Source: Bradyrhizobium hereditatis (lineage in GTDB: Bacteria; Pseudomonadota; Alphaproteobacteria; Rhizobiales; Xanthobacteraceae). Taken from it: DNA of 64,000 nucleotides. The notes under the pieces were generated by a model, which had not been told where the DNA came from, did no database searches, and saw nothing but the letters and a program-made list of their open reading frames with translations. The stretch is taken from contig NZ_JAGKJK010000009.1 in assembly GCF_020329435.1 (NCBI RefSeq), positions 124,001 through 188,000 on the forward strand, written 5' to 3'. The position numbers and the translations under genes are program-made. This document shows, piece by piece, positions 1 to 8,397 of this stretch (the first letter of the stretch is position 1; the number at the start of each line of letters is the position of its first letter).

Positions 1-1
1 G

Positions 2-610
2 GACGACTTTCCGTTCCCGATCCCGCTGGTGAACAGCAGGGATGGCTGGGAGTTTGATGCGGCCGCAGGTCGCCTCGAGATCCTCTATCGCCGCATCGGG
101 CGCAATGAAGCCGATGCGATTCAAACCTGTCTCGCTTTCGTCGACGCGCAGAACGAGTACGCGGACAAGGACCGCGGTGAAGGCGCAGGCGTCTACGCTC
201 AGCGCATCGCCAGCAGTCCAGGCAAGAAGGACGGTCTGTTCTGGCGTGACGATCGCGATCCAAGCCCGCTCGGCGAACTCGCGGCGCAGGCATCGGCGGA
301 GGGCTACAAGCCCGGGACCGAGGGCGGAGCGCCTTATCACGGTTACTACTATCGGATATTGAAGGGACAGGGTCCCAACGCGCCCGGCGGCGCGCTGAAT
401 TATGTGGTCAAGAACAAGATGATCGGCGGATTTGCTCTCATCGCCTATCCTGCGGAGTACGGCAATTCGGGCGTCATGACCTTTCTAGTCAACCACGCGG
501 GCACCGTTTATCAGAAGGATCTCGGCCAACGCACCCCGATCATCGCGAAGCGCATGTTCCTGTTTGACCCCGACCAGACCTGGAAGAAGGTCGACGTGGG
601 CAATCCCTGA
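2..610 (+). CDS. DUF2950 family protein (5' end outside window)
   Basis: The frame is open to the left edge, so only the carboxy-terminal part (about 202 residues) is visible. A GTG at 29 is in frame but is probably internal, because DUF2950 proteins are usually around 300 residues. The family pattern is clear: an SSPGKKDGLFW block, SPLGEL, PYHGYYYRIL, a GGFALIAYPAEYG segment, then VMTFLVNHAGTVYQKDLG and a final FDPDQTWKKV. Members are normally exported and of unknown function; the signal peptide would lie outside the window. The next gene on the same strand starts about 28 bases downstream, so the two may be cotranscribed. The family call is firm; no function can be assigned. Confidence 0.88.
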   Translation, partial: DDFPFPIPLVNSRDGWEFDAAAGRLEILYRRIGRNEADAIQTCLAFVDAQNEYADKDRGEGAGVYAQRIASSPGKKDGLFWRDDRDPSPLGELAAQASAEGYKPGTEGGAPYHGYYYRILKGQGPNAPGGALNYVVKNKMIGGFALIAYPAEYGNSGVMTFLVNHAGTVYQKDLGQRTPIIAKRMFLFDPDQTWKKVDVGNP

Positions 611-638
611 AACTAGGGCGAGTGGATGTTGACGCCCC

Positions 639-991
639 ATGCTTCGTTGTGCCGCGGTCGCGCTGTTTGCGTTGGTTCTGCTTCTGCCGCCGTCGGTCGC
701 GGCGTGCTCTCCTATCGCGGCCGCAACTACCACTTCACGGCAACCGGCCAGAGTCTCGGCATCACGGCTGGTGCAACCGCCAGCCGCCTGGAAGGATGGG
801 CTTCCGGCATACGCGACGTCAGGGACTTTGCCGGCACCTACAGTGCGGTGGGAGCGGGCGGAGCGTTAGTGGGCGGCGCGGGCGGCGTCAGCCTGAGAAA
901 TGAAAAAGGGGTTGTGCTCGATCTGAAAGGCCCGAAAGCAGGCTTGGAGTTTGCTGCGAACCTGAGCCGGATCACGATTTCACTCAGGTAG
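639..991 (+). pseudogene. small secreted protein gene with an apparent frameshift
   Basis: Two frames complement each other. From the ATG at 639, one frame gives a clean signal peptide (MLRCAAVALFALVLLLPPSV, then AA) and afterwards turns into unlikely sequence. The frame that continues to the TGA at 989-991 starts making protein-like sequence at GVLSYRGRNYHFTATG and then carries a Gly/Ala-rich stretch and the end NEKGVVLDLKGPKAG...SRITISLR. Joining them near position 695-706 would give a normal secreted protein of roughly 115 residues. A change of one or two bases is enough, so this is either a sequencing error or a recent pseudogene. The second frame alone could start at 626, but it would then lack a signal peptide. 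Function unknown. Confidence 0.45.
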
Positions 992-1314
992 ATGCCATGG
1001 GCGGCGCGTTCGCCTACGGTGATTGCGTTCCGGACACCATCCCAATGGCCACGTCGGCGCGTTCACGAGCGGATATAAGTTCATTCGACCTGCAGCTGCC
1101 GATCTAGAGATAGCGGATTGAGGCGTGAAGGGCGGTTTACACTGCAGTTCGCCGATTTTTGCTGCTGGTGTGGCCGCGCGGCCAAAGCCGAGCCAGAAGG
1201 TGATCCGATCCGGACCACGAACGCAAGAAGAAAGAAGACCCTCGACTGCTTCAGCCAGGAGAGCGCCGGAACTGCGGCGCCCATGGCAATGCCACGCAAT
1301 AGACCGGAAGCGGC
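992..1314. other. intergenic stretch, no gene recognised
   Basis: Several open frames cross this stretch on both strands, but none has protein-like composition, a ribosome binding site or a recognisable domain. It separates the end of the frameshifted secreted-protein gene from the stop of the convergent small gene on the minus strand. Confidence 0.4.
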
Positions 1315-1560
1315 TCAATTCGCCGATGGCCGTCCTGCCGGCGCATCGGTGCGAACCCGCCTGCTGCCGAAATGCGGATGCCGTCCGCCGTGGTGGCGCC
1401 AATAGCGATGCATGCGCGGGGTCATATTTGCATTCGGTTTTGCGCTCTTTGCCGCAGCCGCGCCTTGGCTGGTCGATTGGGCCAAGGACAGGCTCGGCGG
1501 CGCCGTAATGGCGGCAACTACGCCGACGATTAGAGCGCCGAATATGAGCCGGATATTCAT
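1315..1560 (-). CDS. small secreted basic protein, 81 aa
   Basis: The start at 1560 is chosen because GGAGG lies six bases upstream on the minus strand and a signal peptide follows at once (MNIRLIFGALIVGVVAAITA, cleavage near SLSLAQS). The longer open frame upstream has no signal sequence and no Shine-Dalgarno. The mature part is about 53 residues, rich in His and Arg (HRYWRHHGGRHPH), with no cysteine and no recognised domain. Small His/Arg-rich exported proteins of this kind are common in Bradyrhizobium; a cell-envelope or metal-related role would be a guess. The gene downstream of the DUF2950 pair is convergent to it. Confidence 0.6.
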   Translation of the reverse strand: MNIRLIFGALIVGVVAAITAPPSLSLAQSTSQGAAAAKSAKPNANMTPRMHRYWRHHGGRHPHFGSRRVRTDAPAGRPSAN

Positions 1561-1615
1561 GCTTGCCTCCGCATCGTGGGTCGTCGCCGAACCGCCCATG
1601 GCATGGGACAGAGGC

Positions 1616-2143
1616 TCATGCGCCTCGCGCATCGCGCATAGCCTGAGCGACTTTCGTTGCCTGCGACACTCGACCGATTCTCGCACCCGTGACGATCTTT
1701 CGTCGGCGCGTGCTCGAACGCGGCACCATGCCTTCGTTGGAAGTCAATCCGGCGGAGGGATAGGAAATGAAGTTCGCGGCTCGACGTAGTGCGAGAGCCT
1801 TGCGAGCCGCTTCGACATGGGTGGTACGAGCTGTCAGGTTGTGAAGACGCGTGAGCTCCCTGTTGAGCCGCTTGAGTGCTGCGGCAAAGACCTGCTTGCG
1901 TTGCGATGGACGCTCGGCGGTTCCTGGAAAGTTCGCTCCGCGGGCGCCGCCTTTTCCGCGCACCTCCCGCCGCTTTTGTCGGCTGAGCGTTCGCTCCCTA
2001 TCGCGCATCTTGCGCAGGCGGGATCGCAGATCCGCAAGATCGGTTGGCTCGACATCATAGATGGCGGGATGATGCGTTAGACGGATCGTCTCGTATTCCT
2101 CGTGGTTGAGGAGGCTGCGTTCGAGCTTGCATGGGACCGACAT
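1616..2143 (-). CDS. hypothetical basic protein, 175 aa
   Basis: The start at 2143 is supported by TGGAGAAG eight or so bases upstream on the minus strand; the frame stays open further but without such a site. The protein is cytosolic in appearance and strongly basic. Residues about 5-35 read LERSLLNHEEYETIRLTHHP and then DVEPTDL. A charged helical stretch LRSRLRKMRDRERTLSRQKR follows, rich in Arg/Lys, then a second helical stretch near residues 95-125 (AALKRLNRELTRLHNLTART). The arrangement suggests a short coiled coil or nucleic-acid-binding protein, but I recognise no family. The gene lies 55 bases upstream of the small secreted-protein gene on the same strand. Confidence 0.55.
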   Translation of the reverse strand: MSVPCKLERSLLNHEEYETIRLTHHPAIYDVEPTDLADLRSRLRKMRDRERTLSRQKRREVRGKGGARGANFPGTAERPSQRKQVFAAALKRLNRELTRLHNLTARTTHVEAARKALALRRAANFISYPSAGLTSNEGMVPRSSTRRRKIVTGARIGRVSQATKVAQAMRDARGA

Positions 2144-2812
2144 TCTGCTTCTCCATTCAAATCTGTCGAAGCTCGCGTGATAGGAATCATCCCGGTCTAG
2201 CGCCGCCTGTGAGTGACATGCCATGCTCCCATCGAACGCCGCACGATCGGCCATCGGGTGCTCGGTCGCGCGCGAGCTTGAACTCAGCGCTTGTGCGAAG
2301 CCGGGCGGCGAGGACGTCACGCGGACACGCCGCGAGTCGGCCACCTTCATTCTATGACCGACAAGTTTGGCTACAGTGCACTATCAACTGGCCGCTCCGC
2401 GGACAGCACAGGAGGAAACTTTTTGGCCAGCTCAGACACAGGCTCATGCTCGGCGTCCGAGCGAGGAAGCTTCCTGCAGCACCTGTTTCAATGGACAGGT
2501 TACCGCTCCATGCCATCATTGGCAACCTAAGGTTTTTATACTGGATGGAAGCCAATCGCATGCGGCTATCCAACGAGGGTTATCAGCCCAAATCGAGCGG
2601 TCATTGAATCAAAGGCCTCCCGCCTTGGTTGAACACCTTCCTAACACCGCTTGCTCATCGCCCTTCCAAGATGGCGCGAAGCTGATCCTGCGTGGAGGGC
2701 TGTTTTTCATTCGGAAACGGCTGCCAAGTTATTGAAATTGCTAGAGCGCGGTTTGGCCCGGATTTGTCCAAATGCACGTTAAAATTGTTGAATACAGGTT
2801 CTTGAATTTTCC
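2144..2812. other. long intergenic region, AT-richer than its surroundings
   Basis: About 670 bases without a convincing gene. Short open frames exist on both strands, but they lack ribosome binding sites and domain-like sequence. The right part (about 2700-2812) is visibly AT-richer than the flanking coding DNA. It leads directly into a tRNA-like 3' end, so a decayed insertion is possible; no integrase, transposase or phage gene can be read. Confidence 0.4.
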
Positions 2813-2845
2813 CATTCGGAGGTTCGATCCTTCCCACCCCAGCCA
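2813..2845 (+). other. tRNA-Gln-like 3' end fragment (possible attachment-site remnant)
   Basis: The 33 bases hold a T-arm (GGAGG, loop TTCGATC, CTTCC; five pairs with one G-T), then CACCCCA, a discriminator G and an encoded CCA. The acceptor strand CACCCCA-G-CCA is what tRNA-Gln genes end with (partner TGGGGTG). The bases upstream do not pair into an anticodon arm and no TGGGG-type 5' half is found, so this is not a whole tRNA. Such isolated tRNA 3' ends are typical of attachment sites left by integrative elements that target tRNA genes. That origin is an inference. Confidence 0.5.
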
Positions 2846-2952
2846 GCGCTTCCCGCCGATTTTGGCACTTTCAACAGATGGCTGTTACGCGGGAACAATG
2901 CGCTGCCACAAATTCGGTGCTATTCAGATGCTTTCCTAGCTTCGTCTGCGGA

Positions 2953-5253
2953 ATGCATCATCATCCAGGCTCACACGACCCCGTTCTTGTCGCGCTGTCG
3001 GTCCTGATCGCCGCGCTTTCCTCCTACACGGCGCTGGATCTTGCGACTCGCATGCGGGCGGCTTCCGGCTTCGTCAGGCTGGGTTGGCTCGTGGCCGCGG
3101 CTGTCGCCATGGGCGGCGGCATCTGGTCGATGCATTTCGTCGCCATGCTGGCGTTCAGCCTGCCGGGCGTTGATATTTCCTACGATCCGCTCCTGACGCT
3201 GCTCTCGCTGGCCCTTCCCATTCTGGTCGCGGCAGCGGCGTTCCTCGTCGTCAGCCAGCGGTCGAACGCGCTCATCGTTTCCGGCATTGGAATGGGGCTC
3301 GCGATCTCTGGCATGCACTATACCGGCATGGCCGCAATGCGGATGGCGGCTTCCACCCACTACGATCCTGTCTGGGTGGTGCTGTCCATCGCCATCGCGA
3401 TCGGGGCGTCCATCGTCGCACTGCGCCTTGCCTTTCACACGACGAGCGTGCGCGAGCGGGTATCGGCGGGGGTCGTCATGGGCCTGGCGATCTCCGGCAT
3501 GCACTACGCGGCCATGCAGGGCTCGTCCTTCCTTCTGACGAATGCCGTCCCTGACCATGCAACTCCCGGCGCGGTGGGGCAGGCGCCGCTCGCCTTCCTG
3601 ATTGCCGGCACCACCATTGTGGTCCTCATGATCGGGCTCGCCGCGGCGGTCTACGACCGCGCCTCGGTTGAACGTGCCGGTCGCGAAGCAGAGGCGCTGA
3701 GGCGAAGCGAGGAGAGATTCCGCCTGCTGGTGGAGGGAGTGGCCGATCACGCCATCTTCATGCTCGACCCGGAGGGACGGGTGGCGAACTGGAATCTCGG
3801 CGCTGGCCGGCTGATCGGCTATGGCGACGAGATCGTCGGGACGCACTACGCCATCCTTCACACCGAAGAAGACCGCGACGCCGGAATTCCAGACGCCTTG
3901 CTTCTCGAGGCAAAGCGCGAAGGCAAGTCGGCCGGCGAGGGCTGGCGCGTTCGCAAGGACGGCAGCCGCTTCTGGGCCGAGGCGACGATTCGCGCGGTAC
4001 GAAACGAGCACGGCGATGTCATCGGCTTTGCCAAGATCGTTCGCGACGTGACGGAACGCCGCCGCGCCCAGGAAGCGCTCGAGCGCACGCGCGACGCGCT
4101 GGCGCTTTCGCAGAAGATGGAGACCGTCGGCCAGCTGACCGGCGGCGTCGCCCATGACTTCAACAACATACTTGCCGTGATCCTCGGCAGTCTCGAACTG
4201 GCGAAGAAGCGCCTGCAGGCGGAAGATCCAAGGGTTCACCGGCTTCTCGACAATGCCATCCATGGCGCGCTGCGGGGCGCCTCGCTGACCCAGCGCATGC
4301 TCGCCTTCGCGCGCAAGCAGGATCTCAAGCCGGTCATCGTGGATGTCCCGGAACTGGTCCGCGGCATGTCCGCGCTGCTGAAGTTTGATCCGGCCATCCG
4401 GGTCGAGACGCGATTTCCGCTCGAGCTGGCGAAGGTGAAGGTCGATGCCAACCAACTGGAACTCGCCATCCTCAACCTCGCCGTCAATGCGCGCGATGCG
4501 ATGACGGCGAGCGGCGGGACCATCAGCATTGCCGCACGCGAGGAGCAGGCCATCGAAGGCCTTGCCGAGGGTCGCTATGTCGCGATCTCGGTGAGCGACA
4601 CCGGATGCGGCATGGACGCGGAAACGCTGAAGCACGCGCAGGAGCCGTTCTTCACGACCAAGGGTGTCGGCAAGGGAACCGGTCTCGGCCTCTCGATGGT
4701 GAAGGGGCTGGCGGAACAGTCCGGCGGCGTGCTGCTGCTGAAGAGCCGCATCGGCGAAGGGACCACGGCCGAAATCTGGCTGCCCGCCACCCAGGACGAA
4801 CAGGCGTCAGCCCGCCCTGCAGCAGAATCGTCACGCGCCACACTGCGCAGCGTTCGACCGCTTTCCGTACTGGTCGTCGATGACGACCTGCTCGTCCTCG
4901 ACAGTGTCGCCGCGATGCTCGACGATCTCGGCCACGCCGTCGTCGAGGCGCGCTCCGGCGAGGAGGCCGTTCAGCTGCTGCGCCGAACGCCGAAGATCGA
5001 CGTCGTAGTGACCGACTACGCCATGCCGGGGATGAACGGGCTGCAGCTTGCCGACGCTGTGGCCGCCGAGCATCCTGGCACGCCCGTGGTGCTCTGCACG
5101 GGATATGCCGATCTTCTGGGTTCTGCGCCGCCCCATCTGCCACGCATTTCCAAGCCGTTCGATCAGACAGCGCTCGTGGCCGTGATCGAGGAAGTGATGC
5201 GCGCGCAGGCCGATACGCGCTCGGTCGTGACCTTCCACCCGAAGAGAGCCTGA
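2953..5253 (+). CDS. hybrid histidine kinase with MHYT sensor, PAS and receiver domains
   Basis: An inner-membrane sensor of about 766 residues. Residues 5-230 form a seven-helix MHYT module with three motifs, MHFVAM (60), MHYTGM (121) and MHYAAM (183), thought to bind a metal and sense a small diatomic ligand. A PAS domain follows (251-370), then HisKA with the phosphoryl acceptor His401 in GGVAHDFNN, and an HATPase domain with DTGCGM and GTGLGLSMV. A C-terminal receiver (637-755) has VVDDD and acceptor Asp688 in TDYAMPG. No DNA-binding output domain is present, so a separate partner must exist; none is adjacent. The frame is open back to an ATG at 2878, but those 25 codons have poor GC3, and the MHHHPGSHDP start fits MHYT proteins better. 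Confidence 0.85.
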   Translation: MHHHPGSHDPVLVALSVLIAALSSYTALDLATRMRAASGFVRLGWLVAAAVAMGGGIWSMHFVAMLAFSLPGVDISYDPLLTLLSLALPILVAAAAFLVVSQRSNALIVSGIGMGLAISGMHYTGMAAMRMAASTHYDPVWVVLSIAIAIGASIVALRLAFHTTSVRERVSAGVVMGLAISGMHYAAMQGSSFLLTNAVPDHATPGAVGQAPLAFLIAGTTIVVLMIGLAAAVYDRASVERAGREAEALRRSEERFRLLVEGVADHAIFMLDPEGRVANWNLGAGRLIGYGDEIVGTHYAILHTEEDRDAGIPDALLLEAKREGKSAGEGWRVRKDGSRFWAEATIRAVRNEHGDVIGFAKIVRDVTERRRAQEALERTRDALALSQKMETVGQLTGGVAHDFNNILAVILGSLELAKKRLQAEDPRVHRLLDNAIHGALRGASLTQRMLAFARKQDLKPVIVDVPELVRGMSALLKFDPAIRVETRFPLELAKVKVDANQLELAILNLAVNARDAMTASGGTISIAAREEQAIEGLAEGRYVAISVSDTGCGMDAETLKHAQEPFFTTKGVGKGTGLGLSMVKGLAEQSGGVLLLKSRIGEGTTAEIWLPATQDEQASARPAAESSRATLRSVRPLSVLVVDDDLLVLDSVAAMLDDLGHAVVEARSGEEAVQLLRRTPKIDVVVTDYAMPGMNGLQLADAVAAEHPGTPVVLCTGYADLLGSAPPHLPRISKPFDQTALVAVIEEVMRAQADTRSVVTFHPKRA

Positions 5254-5286
5254 CCGTTGATGGATCTCTTCGGATCCTAATTGCCG

Positions 5287-8200
5287 TCATTCCGCCGGCA
5301 TCAACTTGCCGTCTCCCTGCGTCGCCGGCTTCTTTTTGCCGAACAGCCAGGTCTGCAGCCGGTCGAGATAGATGTAGACCACCGGCGTCGTATAGAGCGT
5401 TAGGAGCTGCGACACGGCGAGCCCTCCGACGATGGCGTAGCCCAGCGGCTGGCGGATCTCGGAGCCCGCGCCGGTGCCGAGCATCATCGGAACGCCGGCG
5501 AGCAGGGCAGCCATCGTGGTCATCAGGATGGGCCGGAATCGCAGGATGCAGGCGCGATAGATCGCGTCCTCCGCGGATAACCCCTGCTGCTGGCGGACGT
5601 GCTGGGCGAAATCGACCAGCATGATGCCGTTCTTCTTGACGATCCCGATCAAGAGGATGATGCCGACGATCGCGATCACGCTGAGATCGAGATGAACCGC
5701 CATGAGCAGCAGCAGCGCCCCGAGCCCCGCCGATGGCAGCGTCGAGATGATCGTGATCGGGTGGATCAGGCTCTCATACAGGATGCCGAGAATGAGATAG
5801 ATCACGAACAGCGCCGCCAGGATCAGAATCGGCGTCGTCGACAGCGAATCGCCGAACGCCTGCGCGTTGCCCTGGAAGCTGGTCTGCAGCGACAGCGGCT
5901 TGCCGAGCTGTTTCTCGATATTCTGGATCGCCGTGGTTGCCTGGCCGATCGAGGTGCCCGGCAACAGGTTGAAGGAGATCGTCACCGACGGGAACTGGCC
6001 CTGATGGTTGACCACGAGCGGGGCGACCTTGACCACGCTGTCGACCAGCGTTGATAGCGGCACTTCCTGGCCGGTCGAGGACTTGACGTAGATTCCGGTT
6101 AGCGCCTCGGGCGAGTACTGGAATTTCGGATTGACCTCCATGATCACGTGGTACTGGTTCAAGGTCGTATACATCGTTGAGACAATGCGTTGGCCAAAGG
6201 CATCATCGAGCGTGTTGTCGATGGTGAAGGGCAGGATGCCGTAGCTCGACGCCACCTCGCGCTTGATGGCGATGTCGAGCAGGGGACCGGAATTGAGCTG
6301 GTCGGTCGCTACATCAGTGATGCCCGGGATCTTCTTGATCCGGTCCAGGAACAGCGCGGCCCAATGGTTCAATTCGCCTGGATCGGCATCGCCCAGCGTA
6401 TACTGATACTGCGTCTTCGAGACGCGGCCACCGATGGTGATGTCCTGCGCCGCCTGCATATAGAGCGTGATGCCCTGGATCTTGGCCAGGTTGGTCCGAA
6501 GCCGCGCGAGCACGGTTTCCATGCTGTCGCGCTGCTTGTACGGCTTGAGCGCAATATAGACGCGGCCGTTGTTGACCGTTGTGTTGCCGCCGCCGGCGCC
6601 GATCGCAGAGCCGACGGATGCGACGGCCGGATCCCGCATGATGGCATTGAGCAGCGCCTGCTGGCGTTCGGCCATCGCCTGATAGGAGATATCCTGCGCG
6701 GCCTCGGACAGGCCGATGATCAGCCCGGTGTCTTGCTGCGGAAAGAACCCCTTGGGAATGACGACGTAGAGATAGCCGGTCAATCCGATGGTCGCGAACA
6801 TCGTCAAGAGCGTGATGAATCGGTGACGAAGCACGATTCGAAGTCCCGCTTCATAGAAGGCGATGAGTGAGTTGAAGCCGTTTTCGAGGACGTGGAACAG
6901 GCGTCCATGTGTCCTGCTTTCCGGCTTGAGCAGCCGCGCGCACATCATTGGCGTCAGGGTCAGCGAAATCAGGAGCGACAGCAGCAACGCGACGCTGACG
7001 GTGACGGCGAATTCCCGGAATAACAGCCCGACATATCCGCCCATCAGGAACAGCGGAATGAACACGGCGATCAGCGACAGCGTGATCGACATGATGGTGA
7101 AACCGATCTCGCCGGCGCCCTTGAGCGCCGCCTCATACGGCGTCGCGCCGCCCTCCATGTGGCGCACGATGTTTTCGATCACGACGACGGCGTCGTCGAC
7201 CACGAAGCCGACCGCGATCGATAGTGCCATCAGCGACAGATTATCGAGGCTGTAGCCCAGCTCGTAAAGGACGGCGAAGGTTCCGATCAACGACAGTGGC
7301 ACGGTGACGGCCGGGATGACCGTCGCCCAGAAATTTCTCAGGAAGATGAAGATCACCATCACCACCAGCGCCACGGTCAGTATCAGCGTGAACTGAACGT
7401 CGTGGATGGATGCGCGAACCGTATCGGTGCGGTCGGAGATGACGTTGACCTTGATCGCGGGCGGGATCGATGCCTGCAGCACCGGCATCATCGCTTTGAT
7501 CCGCTCGACGGTATCGATGACGTTGGCGCCGGGCTGGCGCTGGATCGCCAGAATGACCGCACGGCGGTTGTTGTACCAGCCCGCGATCAGGTCGTTTTCC
7601 GGCGCGCTGACGGCGCGGCCGACGTCGCGGATGCGGACCGGCGAGCCGTTTCGATAGGCGATCACGAGATTGGCGTAGTCCTCCGCGTTCAGGAGCTGGT
7701 CGTTGGTGTTCAGCGTATAGGTCTGGCGCGGGCTGTTGAGCGTGCCTTTCGGCAGATCGACATTGGCCTGGCCGAGAGCGGTGCGGACGTCCTCGAGATT
7801 GATGCCGCGCGCGGCCAGCGCCTGCGGATCGAGCTGCACGCGTACGGCGGGCTTCTGCTGGCCGCCGATACCGACAAGGCCGACGCCTGGGATCTGCGAA
7901 ATTTTCTGCAGCAGGATGTTTTCCGCATACGCATCCACCGTGGTCAGCGGCAGGCTGTCAGAGGTGAGGCCGAGCACTAGGATCGGCGTATCAGCCGGAT
8001 TGACCTTGCGGATCGTCGGCGGATAGGGGATGCCTGCCGGCAGAAACGGGCTCGCGGCGTTGATTGCCGACAGCGTGTCGCTGACAGTCCCGTCGATCTG
8101 GCGGTTCAGATCGAATTGCAGCGTGATCGAGGTGTAACCGAGCGCGCTCGCCGACGTCATCTGCAGGAGGCCCGGGATCTGCCCGAACTGCAGTTCGAGC

Positions 8201-8397
8201 GGCGTTGCGACCGACGCCGCCATGGTCTGCGGATCGGCGCCCGGCAGCTGCGCCGTCACCTGCAGCGTCGGATAGTTGACGTTCGGCAGCGCGGCGACCG
8301 GCAGCAGCGGGTAGGCGATGAGGCCGCCGACCAGAAGGCCGACCATCAGGAGCGCGGTCGCAATCGGCCGCTGGATGAAGGGTGCGGATATGTTCAT
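5287..8397 (-). CDS. RND multidrug efflux permease, MdtB/MdtC type
   Basis: A 1036-residue HAE-1 family permease of the inner membrane, the expected full length. It shows the N-terminal helix and PIATALLMVG start, two large periplasmic loops, and the helix-4 proton-relay pair Asp401-Asp402 in VGFVVDDAVVVIENI. The LPNVNYPT and GYTSITLQFDLNR segments are like MdtB/MdtC rather than AcrB. It would export drugs or other amphiphiles with proton influx through a tripartite complex. The start overlaps the stop of the adaptor gene by four bases (ATGA), so the two are translationally coupled. Only one permease is present, whereas E. coli has an MdtB-MdtC pair, and no outer-membrane channel gene is adjacent. 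Confidence 0.93.
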   Translation of the reverse strand: MNISAPFIQRPIATALLMVGLLVGGLIAYPLLPVAALPNVNYPTLQVTAQLPGADPQTMAASVATPLELQFGQIPGLLQMTSASALGYTSITLQFDLNRQIDGTVSDTLSAINAASPFLPAGIPYPPTIRKVNPADTPILVLGLTSDSLPLTTVDAYAENILLQKISQIPGVGLVGIGGQQKPAVRVQLDPQALAARGINLEDVRTALGQANVDLPKGTLNSPRQTYTLNTNDQLLNAEDYANLVIAYRNGSPVRIRDVGRAVSAPENDLIAGWYNNRRAVILAIQRQPGANVIDTVERIKAMMPVLQASIPPAIKVNVISDRTDTVRASIHDVQFTLILTVALVVMVIFIFLRNFWATVIPAVTVPLSLIGTFAVLYELGYSLDNLSLMALSIAVGFVVDDAVVVIENIVRHMEGGATPYEAALKGAGEIGFTIMSITLSLIAVFIPLFLMGGYVGLLFREFAVTVSVALLLSLLISLTLTPMMCARLLKPESRTHGRLFHVLENGFNSLIAFYEAGLRIVLRHRFITLLTMFATIGLTGYLYVVIPKGFFPQQDTGLIIGLSEAAQDISYQAMAERQQALLNAIMRDPAVASVGSAIGAGGGNTTVNNGRVYIALKPYKQRDSMETVLARLRTNLAKIQGITLYMQAAQDITIGGRVSKTQYQYTLGDADPGELNHWAALFLDRIKKIPGITDVATDQLNSGPLLDIAIKREVASSYGILPFTIDNTLDDAFGQRIVSTMYTTLNQYHVIMEVNPKFQYSPEALTGIYVKSSTGQEVPLSTLVDSVVKVAPLVVNHQGQFPSVTISFNLLPGTSIGQATTAIQNIEKQLGKPLSLQTSFQGNAQAFGDSLSTTPILILAALFVIYLILGILYESLIHPITIISTLPSAGLGALLLLMAVHLDLSVIAIVGIILLIGIVKKNGIMLVDFAQHVRQQQGLSAEDAIYRACILRFRPILMTTMAALLAGVPMMLGTGAGSEIRQPLGYAIVGGLAVSQLLTLYTTPVVYIYLDRLQTWLFGKKKPATQGDGKLMPAE

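Noticed and set aside
2720..2845. complete tRNA gene
   Set aside because: Only the T-arm and acceptor 3' strand fold. No D-arm, no paired anticodon stem and no TGGGG-type 5' acceptor were found upstream.
2971..4635. 554-codon minus-strand open frame
   Set aside because: It lies entirely opposite the hybrid histidine kinase; it is Arg/His/Asp-rich antisense translation typical of high-GC genes and has no domain.
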